NCBI GenBank assembly: GCA_018268415.1
Contig: JAFDWO010000037.1
Coordinates: 26,198-90,197 of the forward strand
From: Actinomycetota bacterium
GTDB lineage: Bacteria > Actinomycetota > Thermoleophilia > Solirubrobacterales > 70-9
Direction of reading: 5' to 3'
Length of the DNA stretch: 64,000 bases
Shown here: positions 52,628 through 61,847 of the stretch, piece by piece
Layout of the letters: each line of letters begins with the position of its first letter
Numbering within the stretch: the first letter of the stretch is position 1
Notes under the pieces: generated by a model
What the model was told of the DNA's origin: nothing
Database searches by the model: none
What the model saw: the letters and a program-made list of their open reading frames with translations, nothing else
Translations under genes and position numbers: made by a program

Positions 52628-53166
52628 GCCCGCCCCGCGAAACCTGGTTCGACCGCCTCTCGGGGCCGCACACGCGACGGCAGAGCCTCAAGGCCGCGGC
52701 AGCCGGTGCCGCGGCGGCGGTCGGCGCCGGCCTGCCCTTCGCGGGCAAGATCTCGGAGGCCGAGGCGGCAAGCGCCACCGACTGCCGCCAGGGCTGCGTG
52801 TGGATGGCGGGCCAGATCTACGCCCGCGGCCAGCGGCAGAACGCAGCGACCTATTACACCGGGACGATCTTCACCGCCCACGCCCTCGGCCCACTCTTCG
52901 GGTCGATCTACTCCGTCTGGCTCCAGGGGAAGCAGCGCGAATTCGCCGACGAACTCTGGATCAACTACCGCCTGAACAAATCGACCTGCGAAAAGCCCTT
53001 CTGCCCCGGCTTCAACCCGAAAGCTCCGGGCGGCCCCTGCGACGGTTGCGAACCACCCCTCTTCTGCAACCCCTGCGATCTCGTGCAGAGCGGCTACATC
53101 TGCTGCATCTACGAACCCTCCGACTGCCACGGCGACTGCTGCCACGACGCCCCCGGCTGCCCTTAG
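52624..53166 (+). CDS. Tat-type exported Cys-rich protein, unknown function
   Basis: 180 residues. N-terminal Tat-like signal (THTRRQSLKAAAAGAAAAVG) with cleavage near AEAAS. The mature part has 14 Cys, an even number, concentrated at the C-terminus (CEKPFCPGF; CDGCEPPLFCNPCD; ICCIYEPSDCHGDCCHDAPG). This recalls the disulfide-rich, Tat-exported small subunit of methylamine dehydrogenase, but no sequence match is claimed. Third gene of the MauE operon and the likely substrate of its disulfide machinery. Confidence 0.8.
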   Translation: MSPPRETWFDRLSGPHTRRQSLKAAAAGAAAAVGAGLPFAGKISEAEAASATDCRQGCVWMAGQIYARGQRQNAATYYTGTIFTAHALGPLFGSIYSVWLQGKQREFADELWINYRLNKSTCEKPFCPGFNPKAPGGPCDGCEPPLFCNPCDLVQSGYICCIYEPSDCHGDCCHDAPGCP

Positions 53167-53414
53167 GCCCCGCGCCGACGCGGCGGGGGCTTCCCCGCCC
53201 CCCCGGAACGGATGCGGCCGGGAAGCCGGCGCCCGAGGGAAAGGGATGGGGCCCGAGGACGAGACGCAGCCGCTTTCGAGCTGTCGCCCATAGGGGAACG
53301 GGATGCGACCTCGGGCAAGCTGTCGCCCGTAGGGCAAGGGACGCGACCCCTTGAAGCTGCCGCCCGTGGAAGGGCCCCGGCCCCTCGAGCTGCCGCCCGT
53401 GGCGGAAAGGGATG

Positions 53415-53466
53415 CGGCCGTCTCGTCCACGGCCCGGGCAGGCTGTGGCCGTGGCCGAGACGGCCG
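53415..53466 (+). repeat. 52-nt hairpin (B module)
   Basis: Same arms as at 21349; loop CGGGCAGGCTGT, one base different from the common loop. Confidence 0.88.
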
Positions 53467-53621
53467 GGGGTGCGGGGAGCGGGCGGGGGGAAGCACGGAG
53501 GGCCCCCGGGAGGGTGCGACGGATCCGACGCCCGAGGGTCACGGATCCGTGATCTCGTCGGGAAGACGTCGGGAACCTCACCCTTCCGCCCGACCCTCCG
53601 ATTGCTCAAGGACCTCCGTGT

Positions 53622-53650
53622 CTGGTTTCGGTTGCTCAGCAACCAAAACT
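53622..53650 (+). repeat. 29-nt palindrome (J module)
   Basis: Arms GTTTCGGTTGCT and AGCAACCAAAAC (one mismatch) between the conserved flanks CTCCGTGT and CGACGCGCG. Confidence 0.8.
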
Positions 53651-53846
53651 CGACGCGCGTCCCACGGACCCCCGATCCCGGCCCCGGGGGCCGGAAGGTG
53701 TGACGGATCCGTCACGGAGGAGGGATCTGGTCACGGAGACGTCGGGAAGGTCGCGAGTGTGACGGGACCCTCACCGGACCGGGACCCCGTCACGGAGACG
53801 TAGGGAACTCCACGCCTCCTCCCGTGTTGTCCAACGCTCACGGACG

Positions 53847-53892
53847 CGTTCCGTACTTTGACCATGCCATGGCAGGGTCAAAGTCCGGAACG
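53847..53892 (+). repeat. 46-nt palindrome (C module, copy 6)
   Basis: CGTTCCGTACTTTGACC pairs with GGTCAAAGTCCGGAACG with one mismatch; same arms as at 21545. Confidence 0.9.
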
Positions 53893-54116
53893 TGTTCCCG
53901 GGCCCTCTTTCCGGGCCCGGAAAGGGACCGAAGGATCCCGAAAGCGTGACGTTCCCGGCGTCTTAGTCACCGATCGGGGCCACGTGTGGCCCCTCCCGCA
54001 CGGACCCGTCACGGAAGTCCGACCTCGTGACGTCCCTGTGTCTCCCCTCATCCCTGTGTCGTCTTTTTCACGACCCCCTACCGTCCCTGTGCCCGCCTGC
54101 CCCGCGACCCCCTCCC

Positions 54117-54174
54117 GTCCCGGGCGCCTCATGGCGCTCACAGCCTGCCAGGAGCGCCATGAGGCGCCCGGGAC
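54117..54174 (+). repeat. 58-nt hairpin (F module)
   Basis: Identical to the copy at 21827 over the stem and loop. Confidence 0.9.
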
Positions 54175-54341
54175 CAGCTCGGACGGGTGCGGGGGTCGGG
54201 GTCGCGCGGCCACGCGCCCCGCGCGGCACCTCGGACGGGCGGGGCGGCCCGGGTCGCGCCGCCACGCACCCCGCGCGGCCTCAGGTCAATGCAGGAGGGT
54301 GATGCAGCAACTCGAACCGCGAATCGATTTGAAGCCACGTG

Positions 54342-55301
54342 TCAACCCTCGAAGACTTGAATCGAGAAAGCCGCACCAAAGGTCTCGCCGGGGGGAACGA
54401 AGGCCGGCTCGGGGCCCGCGGCGACCAGGGCGTTGGTGGGCGCGGTCATCGGCTCGATCGCAACCACGTCGTTGTCGGCGGGCGCGAAGATCTGGGTGAA
54501 GGGATAGCCGCTGTCCATTCGCAGCTCGAGCCGCCTGTCCGGCGCGCTCAGGGAGAAGGCGGTGCCTGGCGAGGGCGCGAGGAAGGCATCGTCGTAGGTG
54601 CGCCCGCCGAGCGGGCCAGGTTCGATCGCGATCGACTCGCGCTCGCCGGTCGGCAAGCCACGATCATCGAGGACCAGGCGCTCGCGGACGGGCGCGCCCA
54701 GGATCCAGTCGGCGCGCGGCACGCCCGGCAGCTGTAGGTAAGGGTGGAAGCCGAAGGAGATCGGCACCGCCACCTCGGCGGTGGCGGTGACGCTGGTCGC
54801 GATCTCCAGCGAGCCCTCCACCAGGGTCGCCTCGATCTCCACCCGGTGCGGGAACGGGAACGCGTCAAGCAGGTGCGGGTGGGCGCCGAAGTCGAAGCTC
54901 GCGGCGAGCGCGCCACCGCCGTCCAACTCGACCTGGCGCTCCACCCGCCAGCCCGCTGCCCCCGCGAGCAGCCCGTGGATCGGCAGCCCGTTCCCGTCGC
55001 GCTTCAGCGGCAGACCGGGAAGGGTGAGGTCGACCTCCCGCCCGGCAACCTCGAAGCGCTCTGCGGAGAGCCGGTTCGCCCACGGATGCAGGAAGGGGAT
55101 CCCCATCGTCGAGTAGCGCTCGACGTAGGCGCGCAGCCCGCCGCGCTGCCCGAGCAGCTCCTCGCCACGGTGGCGCAACGAACAGCAGATCATCCCCGCC
55201 TCGGGCACGAAGACCGCCTCCAGCCCGCCCCGCGCGCCGGCCTCCAGGGTGAGGGCGGCAAATCCCTCCTCGCTCCGTTCGCCGACCATGCCCCGCATCA
55301 T
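54342..55301 (-). CDS. Aldose 1-epimerase (galactose mutarotase) family protein
   Basis: About 319 residues; the start is uncertain among GTG 55304, ATG 55301, 55298 and 55289. GalM fold: [20 protein letters not shown] contains the conserved N-R pair, [10 protein letters not shown] the catalytic His, [12 protein letters not shown] the second His and [20 protein letters not shown] the catalytic Glu. Interconverts anomers of a hexose. Start codons of this gene and the divergent LLM gene are about 35 bases apart. Confidence 0.88.
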   Translation of the reverse strand: MMRGMVGERSEEGFAALTLEAGARGGLEAVFVPEAGMICCSLRHRGEELLGQRGGLRAYVERYSTMGIPFLHPWANRLSAERFEVAGREVDLTLPGLPLKRDGNGLPIHGLLAGAAGWRVERQVELDGGGALAASFDFGAHPHLLDAFPFPHRVEIEATLVEGSLEIATSVTATAEVAVPISFGFHPYLQLPGVPRADWILGAPVRERLVLDDRGLPTGERESIAIEPGPLGGRTYDDAFLAPSPGTAFSLSAPDRRLELRMDSGYPFTQIFAPADNDVVAIEPMTAPTNALVAAGPEPAFVPPGETFGAAFSIQVFEG

Positions 55302-55336
55302 CACCCAACCGGCGCCGCACTAGCATCCGAGGTCGG

Positions 55337-56374
55337 GTGGAACTCGGCATCTACACCTTCGCGGAGCTGACCTCGGAGGTCGCGGGCGGCCCCGTGGTCG
55401 GCGCCGAGCAGCGCCTCCGCGACCTGATCGAGGAGATTGAGCTGGCCGACCAGGTCGGCCTCGACGTCTTCGGCGTCGGCGAGCACCACCGCCCCGACTT
55501 CGCCGTCTCCGCCCCCGCCGTGGCGCTCGCAGCCGCGGCCGAGCGCACCGAGCGCATCCGTCTCACCAGCGCCGTCTCGGTGATCAGCTCCGACGACCCC
55601 GTCCGCGTCTTCCAGGACTTCGCCACGCTCGACCTCCTCTCCGGCGGCCGCGCCGAGATCATGGCCGGGCGCGGCTCCTTCGTCGAGCCGTTCCCCCTCT
55701 TCGGTTACGACCTCGACCACTACGACGAGCTGTTCGCCGAGAAGCTCGAGCTGCTGCTCGCGGTGCGCGCCTCGACCGAGGTCAGCTGGGACGGGCGGCT
55801 GCGCCCGTCGATCGACCGCCGCGGCGTCTACCCGCGCCCGCTGCAGGACCCGCTGCCGGTCTGGGTCGCCGTCGGCGGCTCGCCGGAGTCGGCGATCCGC
55901 ACCGGCCGCCTCGGCCTGCCGATGGCGCTGGCGATCATCGGCGGGCAGCCCGCTCGCTTCAAGCCGTTCGCCGAGCTGCACGCCGCCGCCGCGGCCGAGG
56001 CCGGCGCACCCCGCCCGGAGCTCGGCATCAACTCGCACGGCTTCGTCGCGCCTACGTCACAGGCAGCTGCCGACACGGCGTTCCCGGCCTTCGCCCTGAT
56101 GATGGACCGGATCGGTCGCGAGCGCGGCTGGCCACCGATGACCCGCGCCGCCTTCGAAGCGAGCCGCAGACTCGAGGGCGCCAACCTCGTCGGCTCGCCC
56201 GCCGAGGTCACCGAGAAGATCCTCCACCAGCACCGCATCTTCGGCCACGACCGCTTCCTGATCCAGTTCAGCGTCGGCACCCTCCCCCACGCCGAGGTGA
56301 TGCGCTCGATCGAGCTCTTCGGCACCGAGGTCGCCCCCGCCGTCCGCCGCGAGCTGAGCTCCGCGCGGGCCTAG
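55337..56374 (+). CDS. LLM-class flavin-dependent oxidoreductase
   Basis: 345 residues from GTG. Luciferase-like TIM barrel: [60 protein letters not shown] and [15 protein letters not shown], followed by a family C-terminal segment with [15 protein letters not shown]. Uses FMN or F420; which of the two cannot be told from sequence. It overlaps the convergent TetR gene by four bases. Confidence 0.88.
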   Translation: MELGIYTFAELTSEVAGGPVVGAEQRLRDLIEEIELADQVGLDVFGVGEHHRPDFAVSAPAVALAAAAERTERIRLTSAVSVISSDDPVRVFQDFATLDLLSGGRAEIMAGRGSFVEPFPLFGYDLDHYDELFAEKLELLLAVRASTEVSWDGRLRPSIDRRGVYPRPLQDPLPVWVAVGGSPESAIRTGRLGLPMALAIIGGQPARFKPFAELHAAAAAEAGAPRPELGINSHGFVAPTSQAAADTAFPAFALMMDRIGRERGWPPMTRAAFEASRRLEGANLVGSPAEVTEKILHQHRIFGHDRFLIQFSVGTLPHAEVMRSIELFGTEVAPAVRRELSSARA

Positions 56375-57132
56375 GTCGAGCGCAGGCCAAGCTCCTCGCT
56401 CGCCGCCAGGTGCCCTTCGTAGGGCAGCACCGCGAAGTACATCAGCGAGGGCAGGAGCGCCGGGAGGTCGTCCACCTGGTTCTTGTTGAGGCGCGCGTAG
56501 AGAAGCGATTCGACGCCGCCGACGACGCCGGAGGCGGTAACCGTCGAGAAGGCGGTCCCGGCGGGGAGCAGCTCACGGACCTTGGTGTCGATGCAGGCGG
56601 CGAAGTAATCGAGGAGGGCGACGCGGCGCACGGCGGCGTCGGGGGTGGCGGCGCGGGCCTCGACGATCACCATGCGCGCCGCCTCCGGCTCGGCGGCCGT
56701 GAAGGTAAGGAGGGCGTCGACGCCGAGCCGGAGGCGGTCGCGCCAGATGTCGCCTCCCCCGTCGGCCGCCGTCGCTATCCGGTCACGAAGGCGTGCGGCA
56801 CAGGTGTCAAAGGCGGCGAGGAAGCAGTCGTCTTTGTTGGCGAAGTGCTCGTAGAAGGTCGGCCGCGAGACGCCCGCCCGTTCGATCACGTCCTGCACGT
56901 TGGTCGAGCGGTACCCGAGCTCGGAGGCTGCCCGCAGCATCCCGACCAACAGGCGCTCGCGCTGGATCGCCCGGACCAGATCGCCAGGCAGCCGGCGCGG
57001 CCCCGAGGGGAACCGGCTTTGGCTGTCGGCCAGCATCTCGGCCGCGTCCTGGATCAGGTCCGCCGGCCACTCCTCCCCCAGCGCCGCCAGCAGGAGCTCC
57101 CGATTGATCTGATTTCTGTCGGGTGAGACCAA
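56371..57132 (-). CDS. TetR-family regulator
   Basis: 253 residues from TTG 57132. An N-terminal extension of about 48 residues precedes the helix-turn-helix ([30 protein letters not shown] in two blocks), then a helical ligand domain. Possibly regulates the convergent LLM gene or the divergent TetR gene at 57311. The start is weak; a later one near MLADSQSRF is possible. Confidence 0.85.
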   Translation of the reverse strand: MVSPDRNQINRELLLAALGEEWPADLIQDAAEMLADSQSRFPSGPRRLPGDLVRAIQRERLLVGMLRAASELGYRSTNVQDVIERAGVSRPTFYEHFANKDDCFLAAFDTCAARLRDRIATAADGGGDIWRDRLRLGVDALLTFTAAEPEAARMVIVEARAATPDAAVRRVALLDYFAACIDTKVRELLPAGTAFSTVTASGVVGGVESLLYARLNKNQVDDLPALLPSLMYFAVLPYEGHLAASEELGLRST

Positions 57133-57257
57133 GAAACTGTCGTGTAGGCGTTAGGAGATCCCGACCATGGGTAGCCGAACACCTGATGCGTTCCTAAATG
57201 GAACGATCTGTGTTTTTGCACGGTACCAGATGAACCATTGAACGGAGCGTGGATCGG

Positions 57258-57286
57258 TTGACACTGGATATCCTTGGGCGCATGCT
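57258..57286 (+). promoter_or_regulatory. Promoter of the TetR gene at 57311
   Basis: TTGACA at 57258-57263, 17 bases, then CATGCT at 57281-57286. The -10 is weak and lies inside the inverted repeat at 57280. Confidence 0.5.
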
Positions 57287-57310
57287 CCCCAACCGACTTC
57301 GGGAGCATGC
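57280..57310. promoter_or_regulatory. Inverted-repeat operator abutting the TetR start codon
   Basis: Perfect arms GCATGCTCCC and GGGAGCATGC around 11 bases; the GTG start follows at once. Fits autorepression, and would also form a hairpin at the 5' end of the mRNA. Confidence 0.6.
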
Positions 57311-57916
57311 GTGACCGCGACTCGGCCGCGACTTCCCGCCGAGTTCGTCGCCGCCCACAAGCGCCGCCGGATGATCGACGCGATGGCGGAGCTCTGTGCC
57401 AAGCAGGGCTACGAGGCGACCAAGATCGCCGACGTCGTCGCCCGCGCCCACGTCGCCCGTAAGACCCTCTACGACAACTTCTCCGGCAAGGAAGACCTCT
57501 TCCTCGCCGCCTTCGAACTCACCGTGGCCGAGGCGGAAGCACGGATCGCGGAGGCCTGCGACGCGGCTGGCGCCGAGGACTGGGAAACGCGCACCGCGAC
57601 CGGCCTGCGCGCCCTGCTCGAGTTCATCGCCGAGCACCCGGCGGAGGCGAAGCTCTGCCTGGTCGAGGCGCCCGCCGCCAGCCCGGCGTCCGCGGCCCGC
57701 TACGAGGCGGCGCTCGAAGGCTTCATCGCGCAGCTCCGCGACGCCTTGCCGACCGGTCCCGACCGGCCCGCGACGCTCGAGGAGGCGCTGATCGGCGGCA
57801 CGGTGTGGATCGTCCAGCGGGAGGTTCGCCGGGACGCCGCCGCCGGCGTCACCGACCTTCTCCCCGAGCTCCTCCAGTTCGTTATTTCTCCGTACCGCGA
57901 TGTAGGAAAAAGGTGA
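57311..57916 (+). CDS. TetR-family regulator
   Basis: 201 residues from GTG 57311. Helix-turn-helix YEATKIADVVARAHVARKTL followed by YDNFSGKEDLFLAAFELTVA, then a helical domain ending in ISPYRDVGKR. No target is known. It belongs to a cluster of three TetR genes between an LLM oxidoreductase and a dCTP deaminase. Confidence 0.88.
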   Translation: MTATRPRLPAEFVAAHKRRRMIDAMAELCAKQGYEATKIADVVARAHVARKTLYDNFSGKEDLFLAAFELTVAEAEARIAEACDAAGAEDWETRTATGLRALLEFIAEHPAEAKLCLVEAPAASPASAARYEAALEGFIAQLRDALPTGPDRPATLEEALIGGTVWIVQREVRRDAAAGVTDLLPELLQFVISPYRDVGKR

Positions 57917-57946
57917 CCGGGAGCCAGGTGCGAATGTGACTTCGCG

Positions 57947-58612
57947 ATGTCACACTCTGACGATCAGATGGATCGCCTGCCGCGTGGCCGTCACGGCTTG
58001 TCCCCTGAGTTTGTCGCCCGTAATCAGCGTGAGCGACTGATCTCAGGACTCATCCTCACCCTCGCCGAGGTGGGGTATCAAAAAACCACGGTGTCGATGA
58101 TCGGGCAGCGGGCGGCAGTGTCGAAGAGTGACTTCTACAAGCACTTCGACAGTAAGGACGACTGCTTCGTCGCCGCCTACGAGCACGCGGTCGATCGCAT
58201 CCACGCCACGGTGGTGGAGGCTTGCGCAGCGGACCCCACCGCCGCGTGGAGCGCCCGCGTCCAGGCCGCCGTCACCGCCCTGCTGGCCTTCCTCGCCGAC
58301 GAGCCGCCACTCGCGACGATCGTCCTCGCCGAGGGCCTGCGCGCCGGCCGCGGCATGTACGACCGCTATCAGGCCGCGGTCGAGAGCTTCGTGCCGCTGC
58401 TCCGGGACGGCGCGCCCGACCCACCCGACTCCGCCCCGGTCCCGCCCGCGACCGACGAAGCGGTGGTCGGCGGCATCGCCGCGCTGCTCGGCCGGCGGGT
58501 GGTCGCCGGCGAGGCGGCGGACCTCACCGGGCTCACCCCCGACGTGGTCGAGTTCGCGCTCGCCCCCCACCTCGGCACCGAGGCGGCGCGGCGAATAACC
58601 TCCGCTGGATGA
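57947..58612 (+). CDS. TetR-family regulator
   Basis: 221 residues from ATG. Helix-turn-helix YQKTTVSMIGQRAAVSKSDF then YKHFDSKDDCFVAAYEHAVD. The ligand-binding part is Ala/Pro-rich. Its stop overlaps the next ATG (ATGA), an unusual coupling to a nucleotide-metabolism gene. Confidence 0.88.
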   Translation: MSHSDDQMDRLPRGRHGLSPEFVARNQRERLISGLILTLAEVGYQKTTVSMIGQRAAVSKSDFYKHFDSKDDCFVAAYEHAVDRIHATVVEACAADPTAAWSARVQAAVTALLAFLADEPPLATIVLAEGLRAGRGMYDRYQAAVESFVPLLRDGAPDPPDSAPVPPATDEAVVGGIAALLGRRVVAGEAADLTGLTPDVVEFALAPHLGTEAARRITSAG

Positions 58613-59748
58613 GCGAGGCCCAGAGCGCGAGCGGCGTCTTCCCTTCGCAGGCCCTGGCCGAGGCCATCGAGCGGGAGTGGGTCAGCTCGGGCGAGTACCG
58701 GATCCGTCCGGAGGCGATCCAGCCGGCCAGCATCGACCTGCGGCTCGGCGACGAGGCCTGGGCGCTCCGCTGCTCCTTCCTGCCCGATGTCGACTCGACC
58801 GTCGAGGAAAAGGTCGAGGGGCTGGCGTTCCAGAAGGTCGACCTCCGCGATGGCGCGGTGCTCGAGCGTGATCGCCCCTACCTGGTGCCGCTGATCGAGC
58901 GCCTCGCCCTCCCCCAGGACGTCCGGGCGCGCGCCAACCCGAAGAGCTCCACCGGCCGCCTCGACGTCTTCACCCGCGTGATCACCGACCGCCACAACCG
59001 CTTCGACGACATCCGGGCCGGGTACGAGGGGCGCCTCTACCTCGAGGTCGTGCCGCGCTCCTTCGCCGTCCAGGTGCGCACCGGCCTCTCCCTCAACCAG
59101 CTCCGCCTGGCCCGCGGTGACGTCCGTCTCGCGGACGCGCGAATCCGTGAGCTGCAGGGCGAGTCGCCGCTCGTCTACCTCGACTCCGACCCGGTGCCCG
59201 AGGCCGAGCTGGCGGTGTCCGACGGTCTCTTCCTCAGCCTCGACGTCTCCGGCCCGGCCGACCGTGTGGTCGGCTACCGGGCGAAGAAGAACAGCCTGCC
59301 GGTCGACCTCAGCAAGGTGCGCGCCTATCGCTGGAGCGACTACTGGGATCCGGTCTACCCGGAGGCGGGCGGCAAGATCGTGCTCGAGCCGGAGATCTTC
59401 TACCTCCTGCTCTCCGCCGAGGGCGTCTCGATCCCACCGCAGATCGCCGCCGAGATGATGGCCTACGACCCGACCGCGGGGGAGCTCCGCACCCACTACG
59501 CCGGCTTCTTCGATCCCGGCTTCGGCTACGACCCGGCCGGCGCCCGCCCCGGCAGCCGCGCCGCCCTCGAGGTACGCGCCCGCGACGTCCCCTTCATGGT
59601 CGAGCACCGCCAGCCGGTCTGCAAGCTGGGACTGGAGTGGATGGAGTCCCCGGCGGAGCGCCTCTACGGCGCCGACCTCGGCTCGAACTACCAGGGCCAG
59701 GTGACGATGCTCTCCAAGCACTTCGAGGAGCAGACCGCCGGGGCCTGA
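58609..59748 (+). CDS. dcd: 2'-deoxycytidine 5'-triphosphate deaminase family protein
   Basis: 379 residues from ATG 58609. Twice the length of classical Dcd, matching the long PF06559 type with two dUTPase-like folds. RPEAIQPASIDLRLGDEAWA is the N-terminal substrate motif, ANPKSSTGRLDVFTRVITDR the conserved catalytic region of half one, and FYLLLSAEGVSIPPQIAAEM with RDVPFMVEHRQPVCKLGLEW belongs to half two. Deaminates dCTP to dUTP for thymidylate synthesis. Confidence 0.88.
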   Translation: MSEAQSASGVFPSQALAEAIEREWVSSGEYRIRPEAIQPASIDLRLGDEAWALRCSFLPDVDSTVEEKVEGLAFQKVDLRDGAVLERDRPYLVPLIERLALPQDVRARANPKSSTGRLDVFTRVITDRHNRFDDIRAGYEGRLYLEVVPRSFAVQVRTGLSLNQLRLARGDVRLADARIRELQGESPLVYLDSDPVPEAELAVSDGLFLSLDVSGPADRVVGYRAKKNSLPVDLSKVRAYRWSDYWDPVYPEAGGKIVLEPEIFYLLLSAEGVSIPPQIAAEMMAYDPTAGELRTHYAGFFDPGFGYDPAGARPGSRAALEVRARDVPFMVEHRQPVCKLGLEWMESPAERLYGADLGSNYQGQVTMLSKHFEEQTAGA

Positions 59749-59807
59749 CCCCGCCGGGCCTGCCCCGCCGGCTGTTCCTTTTGCCCATCAATCCGGCAAG
59801 AGGACAG

Positions 59808-60281
59808 CTAAGCCGGGGCTGTCTCGTCGTCGAGCTCGCGCAGTCGCCGGCGGATGCGCGCGCGGCGCTCCAGCAGCTCCGTTTCGAGCGCGGCGATCTC
59901 GTCGCGGCGGGCGCGCACCAGCTCGAGCTGGCGGCGCGCGTGGTCGTCGAGCGTCTCCATGATCTCCCGGCGCCGGACCGGGTCCTCCACACCTTCGTGC
60001 CACTCGCGGCGCATCGCCGCGCGGTTGTCCTCGGCTTCGACCAGGTCCTTCAGGCCGTCGAGCGTGACGCCGAGCAGGTTCTTCAGGCGGATCAGCTCGG
60101 TCAGGCGCTCGACGGCGCCGGGCGCGTAGGTGCGGTGGGCGCCGGGCTCGCGCGCGTCGGGCGCCGGGAGGAGGCCGATCTCCTCGTAGTAACGAATCGT
60201 CCGGGGCGTGACGCCGGCCAGCTTGGCGACGTCACCGATTCGCAGCGGCGCGCGCTCCTCCTGCCGCTCGGCGCTGCTCAC
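59808..60281 (-). CDS. MerR-family regulator
   Basis: 157 residues from GTG 60281. DNA-binding domain LRIGDVAKLAGVTPRTIRYY then EEIGLLPAPDAREPGAHRTY; a long dimerisation helix follows and the C-terminus is an Arg/Glu coiled coil. No metal-binding Cys, so a drug- or multidrug-type sensor is more likely. It overlaps the MFS stop by four bases and lies downstream of it in the same operon. Confidence 0.88.
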   Translation of the reverse strand: MSSAERQEERAPLRIGDVAKLAGVTPRTIRYYEEIGLLPAPDAREPGAHRTYAPGAVERLTELIRLKNLLGVTLDGLKDLVEAEDNRAAMRREWHEGVEDPVRRREIMETLDDHARRQLELVRARRDEIAALETELLERRARIRRRLRELDDETAPA

Positions 60282-61801
60282 GGCGTCGCCTCGATCTCCT
60301 CGGCGATGGCCTCCTCGATCGCCGCCGCGCGCCGCGGCCGGGACGCGCCCTGCTTCTCGCTGGGGCGCAACATCGAGACGCCCGCGCCGAGAACCGAGAC
60401 CGCGGCGAGGACCCAGAGGGCGGTGTGCATGTTGGCGATAAAGGGGGCGAGTTGGGCGCTGGTGAGGCCCGAGGCGAGCCCGGAGAAGATCTTGAACAGC
60501 ACGTCGGTCGGCACGGCCGCGGTGATGATCGCGAGGACGAAGGCGATCGAGACGACCGCGCCGGTGTTCTGCAGCATCGTCCGCGCGCCCGCCGCGACAC
60601 CGCGGCGCTCGGTCGGGACCGCGCCCATCATCGCCGCGGTGTTGGGCGAGTTGAACATCCCCGAGCCGACCCCGACCAGGAAGAGGTAGAGGCCGCCGAG
60701 CCAGTAGCCGGTGCCTGCCTGCAGGGTCGTCATCAGGGCGAGGCCGAGCGCGGTGACGAGCATCCCCAGCGCAGCGAGGTATTTCGACCCGTGACGGTCG
60801 GCGTAGATCCCGGCGATCGGGGAGGCGATCAGCATCCCGACCGCCATCGGCGCCAGCTTGATCCCCGCCAGGATCGGGTCGTCGCCCTGGGCTCCCTGGT
60901 AGTAGAAGACGAAGATGAACATCAGGGCGAACCGCGAGAGCCCGTTGAGGAAGGCGGCAGCGGTGGCCGCGGCGAAGAGGCGGTTGCGAAAGATCGTCAG
61001 GTCGAGCATCGGGGCGCTCGAGCGGGCCTCGATCAGGACGAAGAGCGGGAGCAGCACGGCGCCGAGGAGGAGGCCGGCGATCACCAGCGTGTCGTCCCAG
61101 CCGGAGATGCCGCCCCGCGAGATCCCGTAGACCAGCCCGGTCAGCCCGACCACGAACGTCAGCGTGCCGGGGATGTCGAGGCCGCGGTGGGCGTCAGGGG
61201 TGGCGAGCTCCCGCAGGACCACGGCCGCCCAAAATGCGCCGATCAGCGCCAGGGGAACGTTGAACCAGAAGACCCAGTGCCAGGAGATGGCGACCAGGGC
61301 GCCACCGAGGACCGGGCCGATCACCAGGCCGATCGCCGCGACCATCGTGTTGGTCCCCATCGCGAGGCCGAGCTGCTCACGTGGGAAGGCGTCGGTGACG
61401 AGCGCCGGCCCGTTGGCGAAGATGAAGGCGCCGCCGATCCCCTGCACGATCCGCCAGAGGATCAGCTGCGTACCGTCGGCGGCGAACCCGGCGCCGAGCG
61501 AGGCGCCGCCGAAGATCAGGAAGGCGGCGACGAAGGCGGTCTTGCGGCCGAAGAGGTCGGAGAGGCGACCGGCGGTGAGAACCAGCACGGTCGAGGAGAT
61601 CATGTAGGCGAGGATTACCCAGACCAAGGTGAGGAGACTGGTGCCGAGCGCCCGCTCGAGGTCCGGCAGGGCGATGATCAGCGTCCCCGAGTTGGTGGCC
61701 ACGAGCAGCATCCCGAGGCTGGTGCAGGAGAGAGCCCACCACTTGTAGTTGTGGTGGTCGGCGCTGACCCCCGCGCCGCCAAAGCTCTTTCTTACGTTCA
61801 C
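60278..61801 (-). CDS. MFS transporter, DHA2 (14-helix drug:H+ antiporter) family
   Basis: 507 residues from GTG 61801 (MNVRKSFGGAGVSADHHNYK). Fourteen predicted helices. The motif-A loop is GRLSDLFGRKTAFVAAFLIF, and motif C appears as GLVIGPVLGGALVAISWHWV. Likely exports drugs or toxic metabolites. Its promoter region contains a perfect LexA box shared with the divergent radical SAM gene. Confidence 0.92.
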   Translation of the reverse strand: MNVRKSFGGAGVSADHHNYKWWALSCTSLGMLLVATNSGTLIIALPDLERALGTSLLTLVWVILAYMISSTVLVLTAGRLSDLFGRKTAFVAAFLIFGGASLGAGFAADGTQLILWRIVQGIGGAFIFANGPALVTDAFPREQLGLAMGTNTMVAAIGLVIGPVLGGALVAISWHWVFWFNVPLALIGAFWAAVVLRELATPDAHRGLDIPGTLTFVVGLTGLVYGISRGGISGWDDTLVIAGLLLGAVLLPLFVLIEARSSAPMLDLTIFRNRLFAAATAAAFLNGLSRFALMFIFVFYYQGAQGDDPILAGIKLAPMAVGMLIASPIAGIYADRHGSKYLAALGMLVTALGLALMTTLQAGTGYWLGGLYLFLVGVGSGMFNSPNTAAMMGAVPTERRGVAAGARTMLQNTGAVVSIAFVLAIITAAVPTDVLFKIFSGLASGLTSAQLAPFIANMHTALWVLAAVSVLGAGVSMLRPSEKQGASRPRRAAAIEEAIAEEIEATP

Positions 61802-61832
61802 GTCAAATACGGTAGCGCATCGTGTCGATATG

Positions 61833-61846
61833 CGAACATATGTTCG
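61833..61846. promoter_or_regulatory. LexA (SOS) box
   Basis: CGAACATATGTTCG, a perfect palindrome and an exact fit to the Gram-positive/actinobacterial LexA consensus CGAAC-N4-GTTCG. It ends one base before the ATG of the radical SAM gene and 31 bases before the MFS start. Confidence 0.85.
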
Positions 61847-61847
61847 T

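Larger units (their letters stand above)
53200..54285 (+). repeat. Composite hairpin element, copy 6 (complete)
   Basis: Noncoding block between convergent genes. Order: about six A units (53210-53410), B hairpin, GTCACGG-type spacer, J palindrome, GTCACGG repeats, TCCCGTGTTGTCCAACGCTC, C palindrome, D hairpin, GTTCCCGGCGTCTTAGTCAC, E repeats, F hairpin and two CTCGGACGG units each followed by a GCGCGG hairpin. Bases 54286-54341 hold nothing recognised. Confidence 0.87.

Noticed and set aside
57151..57637. Minus-strand frames opposite the TetR gene at 57311
   Set aside because: They overlap a clear TetR helix-turn-helix gene and its promoter and show no coding features.
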